Source: Planctomycetota bacterium
Lineage (GTDB): Bacteria > Planctomycetota > UBA1135 > UBA2386
DNA: 64,000 nucleotides
Assembly: GCA_020851075.1 (NCBI GenBank)
Contig: JADZDL010000232.1
Coordinates: 1-64,000 of the forward strand
Direction: 5' to 3'
The number at the start of each line of letters is the position of its first letter. Position 1 is the stretch's first letter. Under the pieces are notes generated by a model, which saw only the letters and a list, made by a program, of their open reading frames with translations, did no database searches and was not told the DNA's origin. Below are positions 47,100 through 56,541 of this stretch, in pieces. The position numbers and the translations under genes are program-made.

Positions 47100-47179
47100 C
47101 GGCACGAGGGCACTCAGCCACCGCGGATGCATGATGCATGCGCCAATCGGCTCGTGCACAGAAGCGTGGTTTGCGGCCG

Positions 47180-48934
47180 CTACTTCCCGATCTGCACAAA
47201 CAGCGCGTCGCTCGGGGTCACCAGACTGAAGACGGGGCCGCCGAGTTGGACGACGCCCCACTGGGCCCAGAGCTGTGCCCCAGCGAGGAACGGCTGGGCC
47301 GGAATCGGCACGGGCAAACTTGCGCTCCCCGAAGCACTAGTGACCGTCGCAGCGAACAGCGCAGGAAGTTGCGGCCAGAACGTACAACCGCCGATCTGCT
47401 GCTCCTGCACATCCAACGATGCGAACAGCACCGCGAACGCGTTCGCCGGTGCATCGGTGACGCCGATCGCAAACGCCTGGTTGCCGACGCGTGGCAACGA
47501 TTTGCTCGTGATCTGTGGATGTGCCGAGCCAGCGGCGCAAGGCGGTGAGACGGTCTCCGTGACTGCAGCTCGGGCAATCGCGGTCGGGAACGCCCACAAT
47601 TCGCGGCCGTGCATGCCATCATCGGCGGTGAAGAACACGTTCGGGCCGACGCGTACGAAGTCGCGCGGCTCAGCACTCGCGTTACCCGGCAAGATCTCGG
47701 GGAGCGCGAACGTGCCGGCGGGCGTGCCGTCGGTGATCCAGATTTCATTGCCTGTCGTGCCGGTATCGGCGACGAAGACAAGGGACCGGTCCATGCCGAT
47801 TGCGAGGGCTGTCTGAAGACCTGAAAAGAAGGGGATTGGAATGCTGCTGCCAGGCCCAGGGTTGATGTCAGCCAACAACCACGTTCCCGCGGCCGTGCCG
47901 TCGGAGAACCACGGTTCCAAGCCATGCGTGCCGTCGTCCAGGTACAGGAGCACGCCATCCCCGGCAGCAAACATGCTCGGATCGGGAAGTACCGGCACGC
48001 TCCCGGCACCTCCCGGTGCCACGTCCATGAGGATATGGGTTCCGTTCGCGGTGCCATCACTCACCCAGGGCTCGACGCCATTGTTGATACCATCGAAACC
48101 ACGAAACACAGCGCGATTGCCGAATGGAATGAGGCCCGACCCAACGCCCCCATTGCTACCCGGGTTGATGTCAAGAACCTGGCTCGTCCCTGCCGCCGTC
48201 CCGTCCGTCCGCCACAATTCGGAACCAGAGGCGTTCGTGATCGCCACGAAGAGCCACTGGCCGGCAAAGGGCGTGAACGAACCCGCACTGCTTCCGGATG
48301 GCGGATTCAGACTGGCAAGGAGCTGAACGTTGACACCATCTGTCCACCAGGGCTCGCCAGAGCAGGCCAAGCTACACGTGAATAGAGCAATCGAACCATT
48401 GCCACTCAGGCCCGAGGGGTGGGACGATGTGGAACCGGTCCACAAGTCCCGGAGCAAAATGGTCCCCGCGGCAGTTCCATCGGTGCGCCACAGTTCCCGG
48501 CCATGGAGGGCATCCGTGCCGCTCAACACCCAACCGCTGACCGTCTTTGCCATCCTGTCAGGGTTGCCCAGCGTGCCGCTGACCACGCTGTGCGCGGCCG
48601 TGACTGTGTTGTAGGACCATAGGCGGTTGGGGTTTGGCGGCGCTGCCTGCGCGGCACTCAGGAAAACTCGGCCATCCGCATGGCCAACTACCGATGGGTA
48701 GGAACTCACATTGCCGGGGACCATGTCCAACAGCAGCGCGCCTCCCGACCTATCCAGGCGAAAAAGCTCTTCGCCATGAACGCCATCGTCGGCAGCCAGC
48801 AGGAGCCCGCCACGTCCATCGCCCACCAAGGACCGAGCAGATCCCAACGGACCGGGCCGGCTCTCGAACACCATGCCCTGGCTGAGAACGTAGGGAGTCA
48901 GGCAGCAGACACCAACCGCTCGAAGAGTGATCAT
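47180..48934 (-). CDS. Exported ELWxxDGT-repeat protein with C-terminal module
   Basis: A 584-residue exported protein. The N-terminus MITLRAVGVCCLTPYVLSQG is a signal peptide. It has about eight beta-propeller-like repeats with consensus E-[LPI]-W-x-x-DGT-x-x-GT (ELWRTDGTAAGT twice, EPWVSDGTANGT, EPWFSDGTAAGT, EIWITDGTPAGT), a known bacterial repeat of unknown function. The last ~120 residues (from VSPPCAAGSAHP) are the shared module, with LAGAQLWAQWGVV and the final DALFVQIGK. ATG 48934 has GGAGG upstream and overlaps the stop of the beta-helix gene by one base (TGATG), so translation is coupled; two GTGs are upstream in frame. Confidence 0.84.
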   Translation of the reverse strand: MITLRAVGVCCLTPYVLSQGMVFESRPGPLGSARSLVGDGRGGLLLAADDGVHGEELFRLDRSGGALLLDMVPGNVSSYPSVVGHADGRVFLSAAQAAPPNPNRLWSYNTVTAAHSVVSGTLGNPDRMAKTVSGWVLSGTDALHGRELWRTDGTAAGTILLRDLWTGSTSSHPSGLSGNGSIALFTCSLACSGEPWWTDGVNVQLLASLNPPSGSSAGSFTPFAGQWLFVAITNASGSELWRTDGTAAGTSQVLDINPGSNGGVGSGLIPFGNRAVFRGFDGINNGVEPWVSDGTANGTHILMDVAPGGAGSVPVLPDPSMFAAGDGVLLYLDDGTHGLEPWFSDGTAAGTWLLADINPGPGSSIPIPFFSGLQTALAIGMDRSLVFVADTGTTGNEIWITDGTPAGTFALPEILPGNASAEPRDFVRVGPNVFFTADDGMHGRELWAFPTAIARAAVTETVSPPCAAGSAHPQITSKSLPRVGNQAFAIGVTDAPANAFAVLFASLDVQEQQIGGCTFWPQLPALFAATVTSASGSASLPVPIPAQPFLAGAQLWAQWGVVQLGGPVFSLVTPSDALFVQIGK

Positions 48935-50988
48935 CACCACCCTCCATCCGATGTTTCACGATTTGTGTTGCTCCAAGCACCCCTTGGAGGAGTGGCTGGC
49001 ACATACGCGGTAGGGCGACTCCAGAGATTCGAAGCAGAGGCAAGCGAGCTGGATGCGGAATAATTCCCGCTAGTCAGGTGATTAGTGTCGGACCAAAAAC
49101 TCGGAGACGGAACCGTCGCGTTGGCACCAAAAGTGATACCACCCCCGCCAGATGCCACCTCGAAGTGATTATGTGATGCGCTGACGGAAAACGAGCCGCT
49201 TGACAGGAGCGCTGCCTTCTGAAAGCCACAATCGTGAACCTCGAAGTGATTATAGCTGAAATTCGAGGCGACCTCGAACAACCAGATGCCAGCCGCTGTG
49301 ACGTGGCGCAACAGGACGTGCTCGAGGCCGCCCGTGTTGTTGTCAGTTTCAAATTTCGAGTTAGAATCTGTCGGCAAGCCCAGCGTAACATTCACAAACG
49401 CGCAACGTGCCAGATTGCGGTTCTTCGCAAAAATGCCTTGGGAACCTCCAATGTCATGGACACGCACGTTGGAGAACATGTAGTTCACGGGGTTCGTGTT
49501 CACGTGCAAGATGTCTGGGTGATTGACTTCTTCGTAGATCGCCCCATCAGAGATTCGGGCCACTCGGATCTGGATCGAATCGGTCGGCGATCCCGCGACG
49601 CCTCCGTCAAAAGCAAGGTCCACGTAAGGCAGCCCGCCTGTGGCCCCTGTGCTTAGAACCATGAAGGTGCCGCTGTTGTCGTCAGTCGATGCGCCAGTCG
49701 CCGCGGTGATTTTGATGCCCCAGGTCACCTGGTTGATGAGTTGGGCTGCCGCGGAAGTGAAGGCGGGTACACTTGTGTTGCCCGCCGTGACCCTTAGCAC
49801 GCCCGCGGCCGGCACTGAGAAGTCGAATAGATCATCGATGGGTTCGAACCATCCGGCCACACCTGACTTATACCTCTGGGTCTTAATGCACACATTGCAA
49901 ACACCTTGGTTGTCGCCCGTACACTGCGTCGCAATCGCAAGGAAGTTCTCGAGCCGACAGCCGCGCACCAGAGCCCAGCCGTGCCAGCCATTGACCACGT
50001 GGTGGCGGTAGCCACCTGTGACGTAGAGATAGTGTGTGTACTGAGCTCCGGCACCGGGGGCGTCCGTATCGAAGGCGCCGAGATGGTTCGAACTCGTGAA
50101 CGTACCACGTTCTTCACAACCATCAAGCCAGATGTGCGTTGTCATGCTCGGTTGGTTGGCCACCACGATACCCTTCCCTTCGATCACCAGCTTCCTTACT
50201 CGCAGACGGAAGGTATTCGGATTCGAGGATGTGTTATTGATGCGCAGCCACGAACTTGAGTCCTCCTGCCGAGTGACAATCACGCTGCCTGCACTCGCAC
50301 CTGGATCCGGAGCGATCGTCAACCAGTAGTCCCCGCTCGTCGTAATCGCCGGTCGATTGTTCCCACCCCGCGCCCAAAGATGCGCGCCAGCCGTCAGGTA
50401 GACCGTCGCGCCTCCTGCGTCGCTGTTCGTGCAGGCCAGTTCGCATGCCTTCTGGATGCTCAAGACAGGTGCCGCCTGCGTACCTGCGTTGGTGTCGAGC
50501 CCCGTCGGTGAGCACCAGATCACCTTCGTCGACGGCGGATTCGCGCCATTCTTGTGGTTGTAAATCGTGAGCGGGGGGAGAGTGAACGTGGCCCCCTGCG
50601 TCGGGGTGACGGACGCCTCCACCGTGATCACGCCCGCCGTCAACGTCATGGGTACCTCGTAGCCAAACGCCCAGATAGGCGCTGGACCCGTGCCGTCCCA
50701 GGGATGTGTTCCCGCGCCCGTCTGAATGGGAAGAGGATCATTGACGTCGGTGTCGTTCGGCTTCCACAAGGCTCGCGTCGTGATCGAGTATGCATTCTCG
50801 CTTGAGTTTGACTCGGTCACCGTGAAGTCGACACTCGCGATCTCGTTGACGCCACTTCCTGAGTCGCGCGCGAACTTGTGATATGCCTCCACGATGAGAC
50901 GAACAGTATCGGCTGATGAGGTCCGGCGGATCCCCGTCATAGTTCTCCACTGCGCGATTGGCGTTGCCATGCCCAGAACGGTAAGCAA
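48934..50988 (-). CDS. Right-handed beta-helix protein without visible signal peptide
   Basis: A 684-residue protein. Residues about 1-150 are unrecognised. The segment WCSPTGLDTNAGTQAAPVLS with AYHKF and GGATVYLTAGAHLW (about 155-205) is the start of a parallel beta-helix of the DUF1565/pectate-lyase-like class, continuing with repeats such as VRKLVIEGKGIVV and HFEVHDCGF. No catalytic residues are clear. The start is uncertain: TTG 50988, ATG 50970 and ATG 50940 are candidates and none is followed by a signal peptide. By eye the gene has more A/T and more varied codons than its neighbours, suggesting recent transfer. It is coupled to the ELWxxDGT gene downstream. Confidence 0.75.
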   Translation of the reverse strand: MLTVLGMATPIAQWRTMTGIRRTSSADTVRLIVEAYHKFARDSGSGVNEIASVDFTVTESNSSENAYSITTRALWKPNDTDVNDPLPIQTGAGTHPWDGTGPAPIWAFGYEVPMTLTAGVITVEASVTPTQGATFTLPPLTIYNHKNGANPPSTKVIWCSPTGLDTNAGTQAAPVLSIQKACELACTNSDAGGATVYLTAGAHLWARGGNNRPAITTSGDYWLTIAPDPGASAGSVIVTRQEDSSSWLRINNTSSNPNTFRLRVRKLVIEGKGIVVANQPSMTTHIWLDGCEERGTFTSSNHLGAFDTDAPGAGAQYTHYLYVTGGYRHHVVNGWHGWALVRGCRLENFLAIATQCTGDNQGVCNVCIKTQRYKSGVAGWFEPIDDLFDFSVPAAGVLRVTAGNTSVPAFTSAAAQLINQVTWGIKITAATGASTDDNSGTFMVLSTGATGGLPYVDLAFDGGVAGSPTDSIQIRVARISDGAIYEEVNHPDILHVNTNPVNYMFSNVRVHDIGGSQGIFAKNRNLARCAFVNVTLGLPTDSNSKFETDNNTGGLEHVLLRHVTAAGIWLFEVASNFSYNHFEVHDCGFQKAALLSSGSFSVSASHNHFEVASGGGGITFGANATVPSPSFWSDTNHLTSGNYSASSSLASASNLWSRPTAYVPATPPRGAWSNTNRETSDGGW

Positions 50989-51218
50989 TTACGCCCCCCC
51001 CGCAAGCCCCTGCGGCGGTTCAGGAAGTCCGGTGGCGGCCCCGTGGAACAACACACAGGATGCGGAGACTCACCCTGGACTGGTCAGGTGCGACAAGGCC
51101 CCCATCCCGCACGGAGTCCTTTCGGCAGCAAGTCGAGTAGGACGCCGCCGAGGGCGTCAGCGGGGATCGCCGAGGAAACTCAGCGATCTACCCGCATGCA
51201 CGAGCCGCGTAGCCGCGG

Positions 51219-52913
51219 CTACTTCTTGCCGCCCTTCCGCTCCAGCTCGTCCGCGAGCTTGCCAGCGCCGTAGATCTTGCGCAGCGCCTCGACAATGATC
51301 GCCGGATGCACGGACACCGTGCGCGACACTTCGTCATCAAACACGTAGTTGTTGCCGAGCATCTCGATGTTGCCGTCGAAGATCAGGCCGACCACGTTCT
51401 GGTCCTTGTCGATCATCGGCGAACCCGAATTGCCGCCGATGATGTCGCACGTGGCGACGAAGTTGAACGGCGTCTTCAGGTCGAGCTTCTTCTCGGCATC
51501 GAGCCAGGCCTGCGGCAGATCAAACGGGTGCACCCCACCAAACTCGTGGTGGCGCGCAAACAGGCCGTAGAGCGACGTGAAGTACGGCGCCAGCGTGCCA
51601 TTCATCGCGTAACCCTTCACGACGCCGTCGCTGATGCGCAGCGACATCGTCGCGTCCGGCGGGATCGACGTGCCGTAGACCGCGAAGCAGGCTTCGCCGA
51701 TGCGTTTCTGCTGCTCGCCTTCTTCCTTCTGCAGCTCCATGAGCTTGCTGCGGTTGCCGGTCGCTTCGATCTTTGCCTTCTGCAGCTCCGCGATCTTGTC
51801 CCACGCGTCGCCGTACTTCTGCTGCAGCTCGTCGTTCTTGGCGACGGCCGCGCGCAGTTCACTCTCGGCCTTCTGCTTGATCGCCAGGATGCGCGGGTTC
51901 TGCAGGCCGTCGTAGTAGCCCTGCATCGCCTTGCGCTGGTTCTCGATCTGCAGGATGCGCGCCCGCAGCTCCTTCTCCTTCGCCGGGCTCTCCTTGGCGT
52001 CGACGTTCATCTTGTCGAGCATCTGATGGATCGCCTTCAGCTGCCCCGGATAGAAGTAGTCGCGCAGGTATTCGCACTGCGCATAGGTCTGCAGACGTCC
52101 CGTGCGGCCCGGATTGCCCGTCACAAACACGAGGTCGCCTTCCTTGGCGCCTTCGGTCTTCCACGCAAAGCAGTGTTTGCTCGTATCGGCGGGCTGGTCG
52201 TTTTCGTAGGCGCGCAGGAACGTGAAGTCGAGGCCCCAACGCGGGAAGCAGAAGTTGTCCGGGTCGCCGCCGAAGTGCGCGCTCTGGCCGTGCGGCGCAC
52301 AGACGAGGCGAAGGTCGGAGTAGACCTTGAAGCTGTAGAGCTGGTAGTTGCCACCCTGGTAGAGCGCGATCACCTGGTGCAGCAGGTCCGGCTGCTGCTT
52401 CTTCGCTTCGGCGAGCACCGCGGGCGAACCGTGTTCGGCCACGTCCTTGGTGACGTCGCGCTGGCTCACGAGCTGGGAGACCACGCCGCCGGGGATCTTG
52501 ATCTCCTTCTCGTAGGCACCGGCGTAGTAGCCGTCCTTGAGCCAGTCGTTCTCACCCTGCACGGCGACGAGGAAGTCGCGCGAGCAGTGGTGGTTGGTCA
52601 TGATGAGGCCGTGCGGCGTCACGAACGACGCCGAGCAGAACCACGCGTAGCCGTCCGGACGCGCTTCGTCCTTGCGGCCCAGGCGCAGCGACGACATGCG
52701 CGCATGGTCGAGCCATTCCTGGGTCGGCTGCCAGTCGTAGGCCTGCTGGAACCAGCCCAGCGGGGCGGCCTCGAACGTCCACATGCGGCCCAACTCCTTG
52801 TGGGCTTGGGCGGACAGCGGGGTGGCGGCGGCGGCGCCGAGGAATAGCGCGCCGAGCGCGCGCGCGAGGAGGGATCGCCGCTTGGGGGCGACGGGAGCGA
52901 GGGTCGTTTGCAT
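51219..52913 (-). CDS. S46-family dipeptidyl peptidase (short form)
   Basis: A 564-residue exported serine peptidase with a chymotrypsin-like double barrel, releasing dipeptides from N-termini. A signal peptide (ARALGALFLGAAAATPLSAQ) precedes GRMWTFEAAPL. The catalytic His lies in LIMTNHHC (about 105-110), a candidate Asp in GGDPDNFCFPR (about 225-235) and the Ser in IGGNSGSP (about 490). A helical insert (about 310-400, many Glu/Lys) separates the barrel parts. Known DPP7/DPP11 enzymes are about 700 residues, so this is a shortened version. It stands alone on the minus strand. Confidence 0.88.
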   Translation of the reverse strand: MQTTLAPVAPKRRSLLARALGALFLGAAAATPLSAQAHKELGRMWTFEAAPLGWFQQAYDWQPTQEWLDHARMSSLRLGRKDEARPDGYAWFCSASFVTPHGLIMTNHHCSRDFLVAVQGENDWLKDGYYAGAYEKEIKIPGGVVSQLVSQRDVTKDVAEHGSPAVLAEAKKQQPDLLHQVIALYQGGNYQLYSFKVYSDLRLVCAPHGQSAHFGGDPDNFCFPRWGLDFTFLRAYENDQPADTSKHCFAWKTEGAKEGDLVFVTGNPGRTGRLQTYAQCEYLRDYFYPGQLKAIHQMLDKMNVDAKESPAKEKELRARILQIENQRKAMQGYYDGLQNPRILAIKQKAESELRAAVAKNDELQQKYGDAWDKIAELQKAKIEATGNRSKLMELQKEEGEQQKRIGEACFAVYGTSIPPDATMSLRISDGVVKGYAMNGTLAPYFTSLYGLFARHHEFGGVHPFDLPQAWLDAEKKLDLKTPFNFVATCDIIGGNSGSPMIDKDQNVVGLIFDGNIEMLGNNYVFDDEVSRTVSVHPAIIVEALRKIYGAGKLADELERKGGKK

Positions 52914-53075
52914 GCCTGGATGTGGTTTCGAACCGGGGCGAGTCTACGTTCCTGCCGCGCGCGGCGCGAAATGAGCCCGCCGATTTCCCGTCTCCCCCAT
53001 GCGATCGAGGCCCCACCCACCTTCGCCCTACAGCCCACCCATACCTCGCCCAAACCTGGGCTAGAGTCCTGCGCC

Positions 53076-53627
53076 ATGGACTCTGGAGCACTGGACTGGG
53101 CGTCTTGCAACGACCCGATCGACGTTCTGCTCGGCGAACACCGCACGATCCTGCAGGTGCTCGACGAGGTCGAACGCGAAAGTCGGCGGTTGGAGGCGAA
53201 TGCGGCCCTGCGCGAGTCGTTCTGGCAGGATCTACTCCGCTTCACGGACGTCTTTGACGCCGGGCTGCACCACCAGAAGGAAGAGCAGCTGCTGTTCCCG
53301 GCCCTCGAAGGGGCGGGGCTGTCGGCCACCCAGGGACCAACCGCCGTGCTGCGCGACGAGCACCTGCGTTCGAAGTTCTGGCGCGACCGCATCGAGATGG
53401 CCCTGCGGCAGCGCGACCGTTCGCGCCTGCTCGCCGCGGCGGGCAGCTACATCGACCTCATGCGCGCCCACGTGATCAAGGAGAACCAGATCCTGTTCCC
53501 GCTGTCGCGGCGCCTGCTGGCCGGGGCCGAACTTGAACGCCTGCACCGCGAATTCCGGCTGCTGTCGGCGGACCAGCGTATCTCGTACTGGTTGCGGCAC
53601 CCGTACGAGCACGCGGCGGGCGCTTAG
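53076..53627 (+). CDS. Hemerythrin-like domain protein
   Basis: A 183-residue cytoplasmic four-helix protein. Likely iron-binding residues are His in LGEHRTILQVL, His/Glu in GLHHQKEEQLLFP, His in DEHLRSKFW and His/Glu in RAHVIKENQILFP. This pattern is that of HHE domains that bind di-iron and sense or carry oxygen or NO. ATG 53076 is the start; the frame is open further upstream but without a homologous part. It is divergent from the S46 peptidase. Confidence 0.85.
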   Translation: MDSGALDWASCNDPIDVLLGEHRTILQVLDEVERESRRLEANAALRESFWQDLLRFTDVFDAGLHHQKEEQLLFPALEGAGLSATQGPTAVLRDEHLRSKFWRDRIEMALRQRDRSRLLAAAGSYIDLMRAHVIKENQILFPLSRRLLAGAELERLHREFRLLSADQRISYWLRHPYEHAAGA

Positions 53628-53685
53628 TTCTTCGACGACGCAACGACCACGGCCTGCGAACCAGCCCAACCAGCCCGAGGCGACG

Positions 53686-53898
53686 CTAATCGCTTGCACC
53701 GATTGAAGTGAAGCTGGCTCGTGCGATGGTCAGGCTCAGAACGCCATTGGGGCCGCCACGAACAACATCCGCATCGGCGTCGCCCTGCCCATCATCCTCC
53801 CAGAAACACACGGGGCAGATACACCAAGCACCGCGCTCGCTCAGCGTGAGGTAGCGGCAACAGGGACACGCCAGCTTCTGATTTTTGTTACCGCTCAC
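53686..53898 (-). CDS. Small CPCC-family zinc-binding-type protein
   Basis: A 70-residue protein with CPCCRYLTLSERGAWCICPV and CFWEDDGQGDADADVVRGGP, the signature of the CPCC family, short cysteine-rich proteins of unknown function likely to bind zinc. ATG 53898 gives a 10-residue lead into the motif. It lies convergent with the hemerythrin gene and 161 bases upstream of the M20 gene end. By eye it is somewhat AT-richer than its flanks. Confidence 0.8.
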   Translation of the reverse strand: MSGNKNQKLACPCCRYLTLSERGAWCICPVCFWEDDGQGDADADVVRGGPNGVLSLTIARASFTSIGASD

Positions 53899-54059
53899 TG
53901 GCCCAGTATAATGGTTTGGGCATTGAGCCGCGAGCGCCGCTGCGGCCCTGAGGCTGCGGCCACCGTGGGAACATCTTCACTTTGCATGACAAAGCCCTGG
54001 GACCACTGGGGCCATGATTATGCAAGCCCCTCGGCAAACCCCTCAGCAAGGCTCTGGCC

Positions 54060-55373
54060 CTACCGCGCTCCCGCCGCCGCGACAGCCACCACGAACGCAC
54101 GCACCCCCGCCCGCAGCGCCGGCACTGCATCCGGCCAGTACTTCGCGCTGTGCAGCGGCGGCAGTTCGCCGCGCGCCTCGAGTTCGCGCAGACGGTCCGC
54201 AGCCACCGTGCCGAGCCGGAACTGCACGAGCGGGATCTGCTCGCCTTCGAGCCGGCCGAAGTCCTCCGCGGTCATCGACGGCGGGTAATCCTTCACGTTG
54301 TCCGCACCAAACGCCTCGGCAAACGCCGTGTGCAGGTCCTTGGCCAACGCCACATCGTTGCGCAGCACGGGCGTGAACTCACTCCACTCGATCTTCGGCA
54401 TCGGCGCGCCGGCCGACGCCGCGACGGCCTTCGCCTTGCGTTCGATCGCTTCGAGCATGCGCTTGCGAACCACATCCGTGTAACTGCGCACCGTGAGCTG
54501 CAGGTGGCACTGGTCGGGCACGATATTGTGTTTGTTGCCACCCTGGATCGAACCGACCGTGATCACGGCTGCCTGCGTCGGATCGATCTCGCGCGACACG
54601 ATCGTCTGCAGGTCCATCACGAGGTGCGCCCCCTGCACGATCGGATCGATCGTCAGATGCGGCGCGGCTCCGTGCCCACCTTTGCCGAACATCGTGATAT
54701 CGCAGCTGTCGACGTTCGCCATGGCGGGCCCCGCACAGATGCCGATCTGGCCCACCGCGAGGTTGTGCGCGGTATGCAACGACAAGGCCCACTGCGGCCG
54801 CGGAAAACGCGTGAGCAGGCCATCGGCGATCATGCGATTCATGCCGCCCGAACGTTCTTCGGCGGGTTGTAGCTGGAATACCAAGGTGCCGCGCAACGTC
54901 TCACGATGCCGTGCAAACCATGCCGCGGCCCCGAGCAGACACGTCATATGCAGGTCGTGGCCACACGCGTGCATGACCCCGATCGCGCGTCCGTCGGCGC
55001 TTTCGGCGCGCACGACCGAAGCGTACGGCAGGCCCGTTTCCTCCGCGATCGGCAGCGCATCCATGTCGGCGCGCAACAGGCCTACGGGCCCATCGCCACA
55101 GCGCAGCACCGCGACCACCCCCGTACCGCCGACGCCTTCGGTGACTTCCAGGCCGAGTTCGCGCAGCTCCTTCGCCATGCGGGCGGCGGTGTCCCGTTCG
55201 TGGAACGAGAGTTCCGGATGCTGGTGCAGGTGCTGGTAGAGCGCCGTGAGCCGGGTCGCCTCGGTGTCGAGCCAGCGCGACAACTCGTCGGACTTCTGCA
55301 TGCCCGCTTGTTGGGCATTCGCAAACGAACCAAGGGCAGCGAGAAGCGCACCGGCGATGAAGGCACCACGCAT
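54060..55373 (-). CDS. Exported M20-family amidohydrolase (hippurate hydrolase/IAA-amino-acid hydrolase-like)
   Basis: A 437-residue metallopeptidase-like amidohydrolase. A signal peptide (MRGAFIAGALLAALGSFANA) is followed by LHQHPELSFHE, LRADMDALPI, GVMHACGHDLHMTCLLGAA (metal-binding Cys and His), QPAEERSGGMNRMI (catalytic Glu) and the dimerisation domain (FGKGGHGAAPHLTIDPI). MTAEDF near residue 390 supplies another metal ligand. It cleaves N-acyl or amide bonds; the export signal suggests periplasmic use of amino-acid conjugates. ATG 55373 is chosen; an in-frame GTG lies at 55388. Confidence 0.9.
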   Translation of the reverse strand: MRGAFIAGALLAALGSFANAQQAGMQKSDELSRWLDTEATRLTALYQHLHQHPELSFHERDTAARMAKELRELGLEVTEGVGGTGVVAVLRCGDGPVGLLRADMDALPIAEETGLPYASVVRAESADGRAIGVMHACGHDLHMTCLLGAAAWFARHRETLRGTLVFQLQPAEERSGGMNRMIADGLLTRFPRPQWALSLHTAHNLAVGQIGICAGPAMANVDSCDITMFGKGGHGAAPHLTIDPIVQGAHLVMDLQTIVSREIDPTQAAVITVGSIQGGNKHNIVPDQCHLQLTVRSYTDVVRKRMLEAIERKAKAVAASAGAPMPKIEWSEFTPVLRNDVALAKDLHTAFAEAFGADNVKDYPPSMTAEDFGRLEGEQIPLVQFRLGTVAADRLRELEARGELPPLHSAKYWPDAVPALRAGVRAFVVAVAAAGAR

Positions 55374-55480
55374 CGCACCAGTGTGCACATTGGCAGGAGC
55401 CGCGCCAATTCCCTTCGTCGCGAACTGCCAGGCACCGCGAGAACCCCACGAACCCGACCACCCGACTTGCCCCCGGCACG

Positions 55481-56404
55481 ATGAGCCCGCACACTTCCAC
55501 CATGCTGCTGTCTGTCGCCGCGGACGAACGCGCTGCGTTGCAATTCGACGATCTGGCTTCGGCGCTCGATGCTGGATTGTCCGTGGACTCCCTGGGTGGC
55601 AGTCCGGCCGGCGGCGAACGCGCCGTGCACGACCTGCTGCGCGCGCGCGGCGTCAAACTCTCCACCACCGAAGACGCCGTGCTGCTGGCCGCGTGGCGCG
55701 CGGGCCGCATCACGGTAGGACTTCGCAATCGCGCTGAGCAGCGCCGCGAACGTGCGGTGGCGGCTCGTGAAGTGTGGCGGGGCCTTCGTTACCCGCTCTT
55801 CCTGCTCGTGTTCCTCACCATAGCGAGCCTCATCGTCGGCTCGATTCTCGGCAACTTCACGCTGTTCTACGCCGTGCTCGCCTTGGACGGCACCCTCGCC
55901 GCGGCGATCTGGTTCGTGCGCCGCGGGGTTCGTTCGGGCAGCGAACGGTGGTTGCGCGTGCCCTTTCTCGGCGGCCTGCTGCAGGACCTCGGCGAACTGC
56001 CGTACCTGGAGACGCTGCACGCGATGTATGGGGCAGGGGTGCCGTTGCTCGCCGCCCACGAAGCCGCCGTCGGGGCCGTGCCCGTGCTCGGCGTACAGCA
56101 GCGTTTGCGCATCGCCCACCGCCAACTCGGCGAAGGCCGTTCGCTCACCGAAGCGCTGCAGGCCGCGGTCGCGCTCAACCCCGAGACCCGCAGCCTGCTG
56201 GCCACCGGCGAGAAGTCGGGCCAGCTCGAAGAGACCCTGCACAAAGCCCTGCGCCGGCGGCGCGACGTCGTGGCCCGCGGCATCAGCGACAGCACCCGGT
56301 GGGCTGGCGTCGTCGCCTACGGGATCGCCATCTGCGGTGCCGTCTATTACATCTGGTGGATCTACGCGACGACCCTCGGCAAGGCCATGGGGGCCATCCA
56401 CTGA
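55481..56404 (+). CDS. GspF-like (type II secretion/type IV pilus platform) membrane protein, short
   Basis: A 307-residue inner-membrane protein with one T2SF domain. Three hydrophobic helices (YPLFLLVFLTIASLIVGSIL, FTLFYAVLALDGTLAAAIWF, and a final AGVVAYGIAICGAVYYIWWI) frame the domain LPYLETLHAMYGAGVPLLAA, with SLTEALQ, then SLLATGEKSGQLEETL. GspF usually has two such domains in ~400 residues, so this is a half-size form. No GspE ATPase or pilin is beside it. It stands 137 bases before an ECF sigma gene on the same strand. Confidence 0.83.
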   Translation: MSPHTSTMLLSVAADERAALQFDDLASALDAGLSVDSLGGSPAGGERAVHDLLRARGVKLSTTEDAVLLAAWRAGRITVGLRNRAEQRRERAVAAREVWRGLRYPLFLLVFLTIASLIVGSILGNFTLFYAVLALDGTLAAAIWFVRRGVRSGSERWLRVPFLGGLLQDLGELPYLETLHAMYGAGVPLLAAHEAAVGAVPVLGVQQRLRIAHRQLGEGRSLTEALQAAVALNPETRSLLATGEKSGQLEETLHKALRRRRDVVARGISDSTRWAGVVAYGIAICGAVYYIWWIYATTLGKAMGAIH

Positions 56405-56541
56405 CCCCCTGAGGGCTGGTTGTCTGGCCCTCCGACCGCGCTTCCCGGAGGTTCGGCCCAGGCGGAGGCGCGCAAACTCCCCCGCGGAATGGGTTCCGTC
56501 CCTTACACTCGCGCCCTGGCATGGTTCCAAGAGGCACCAAC

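Noticed and set aside
50994-51001. Run of eight C upstream of the beta-helix gene as a phase-variable frameshift
   Set aside because: Upstream of the run no frame encodes a signal peptide, and a stop codon directly precedes the first start, so slippage would not add a useful N-terminus.
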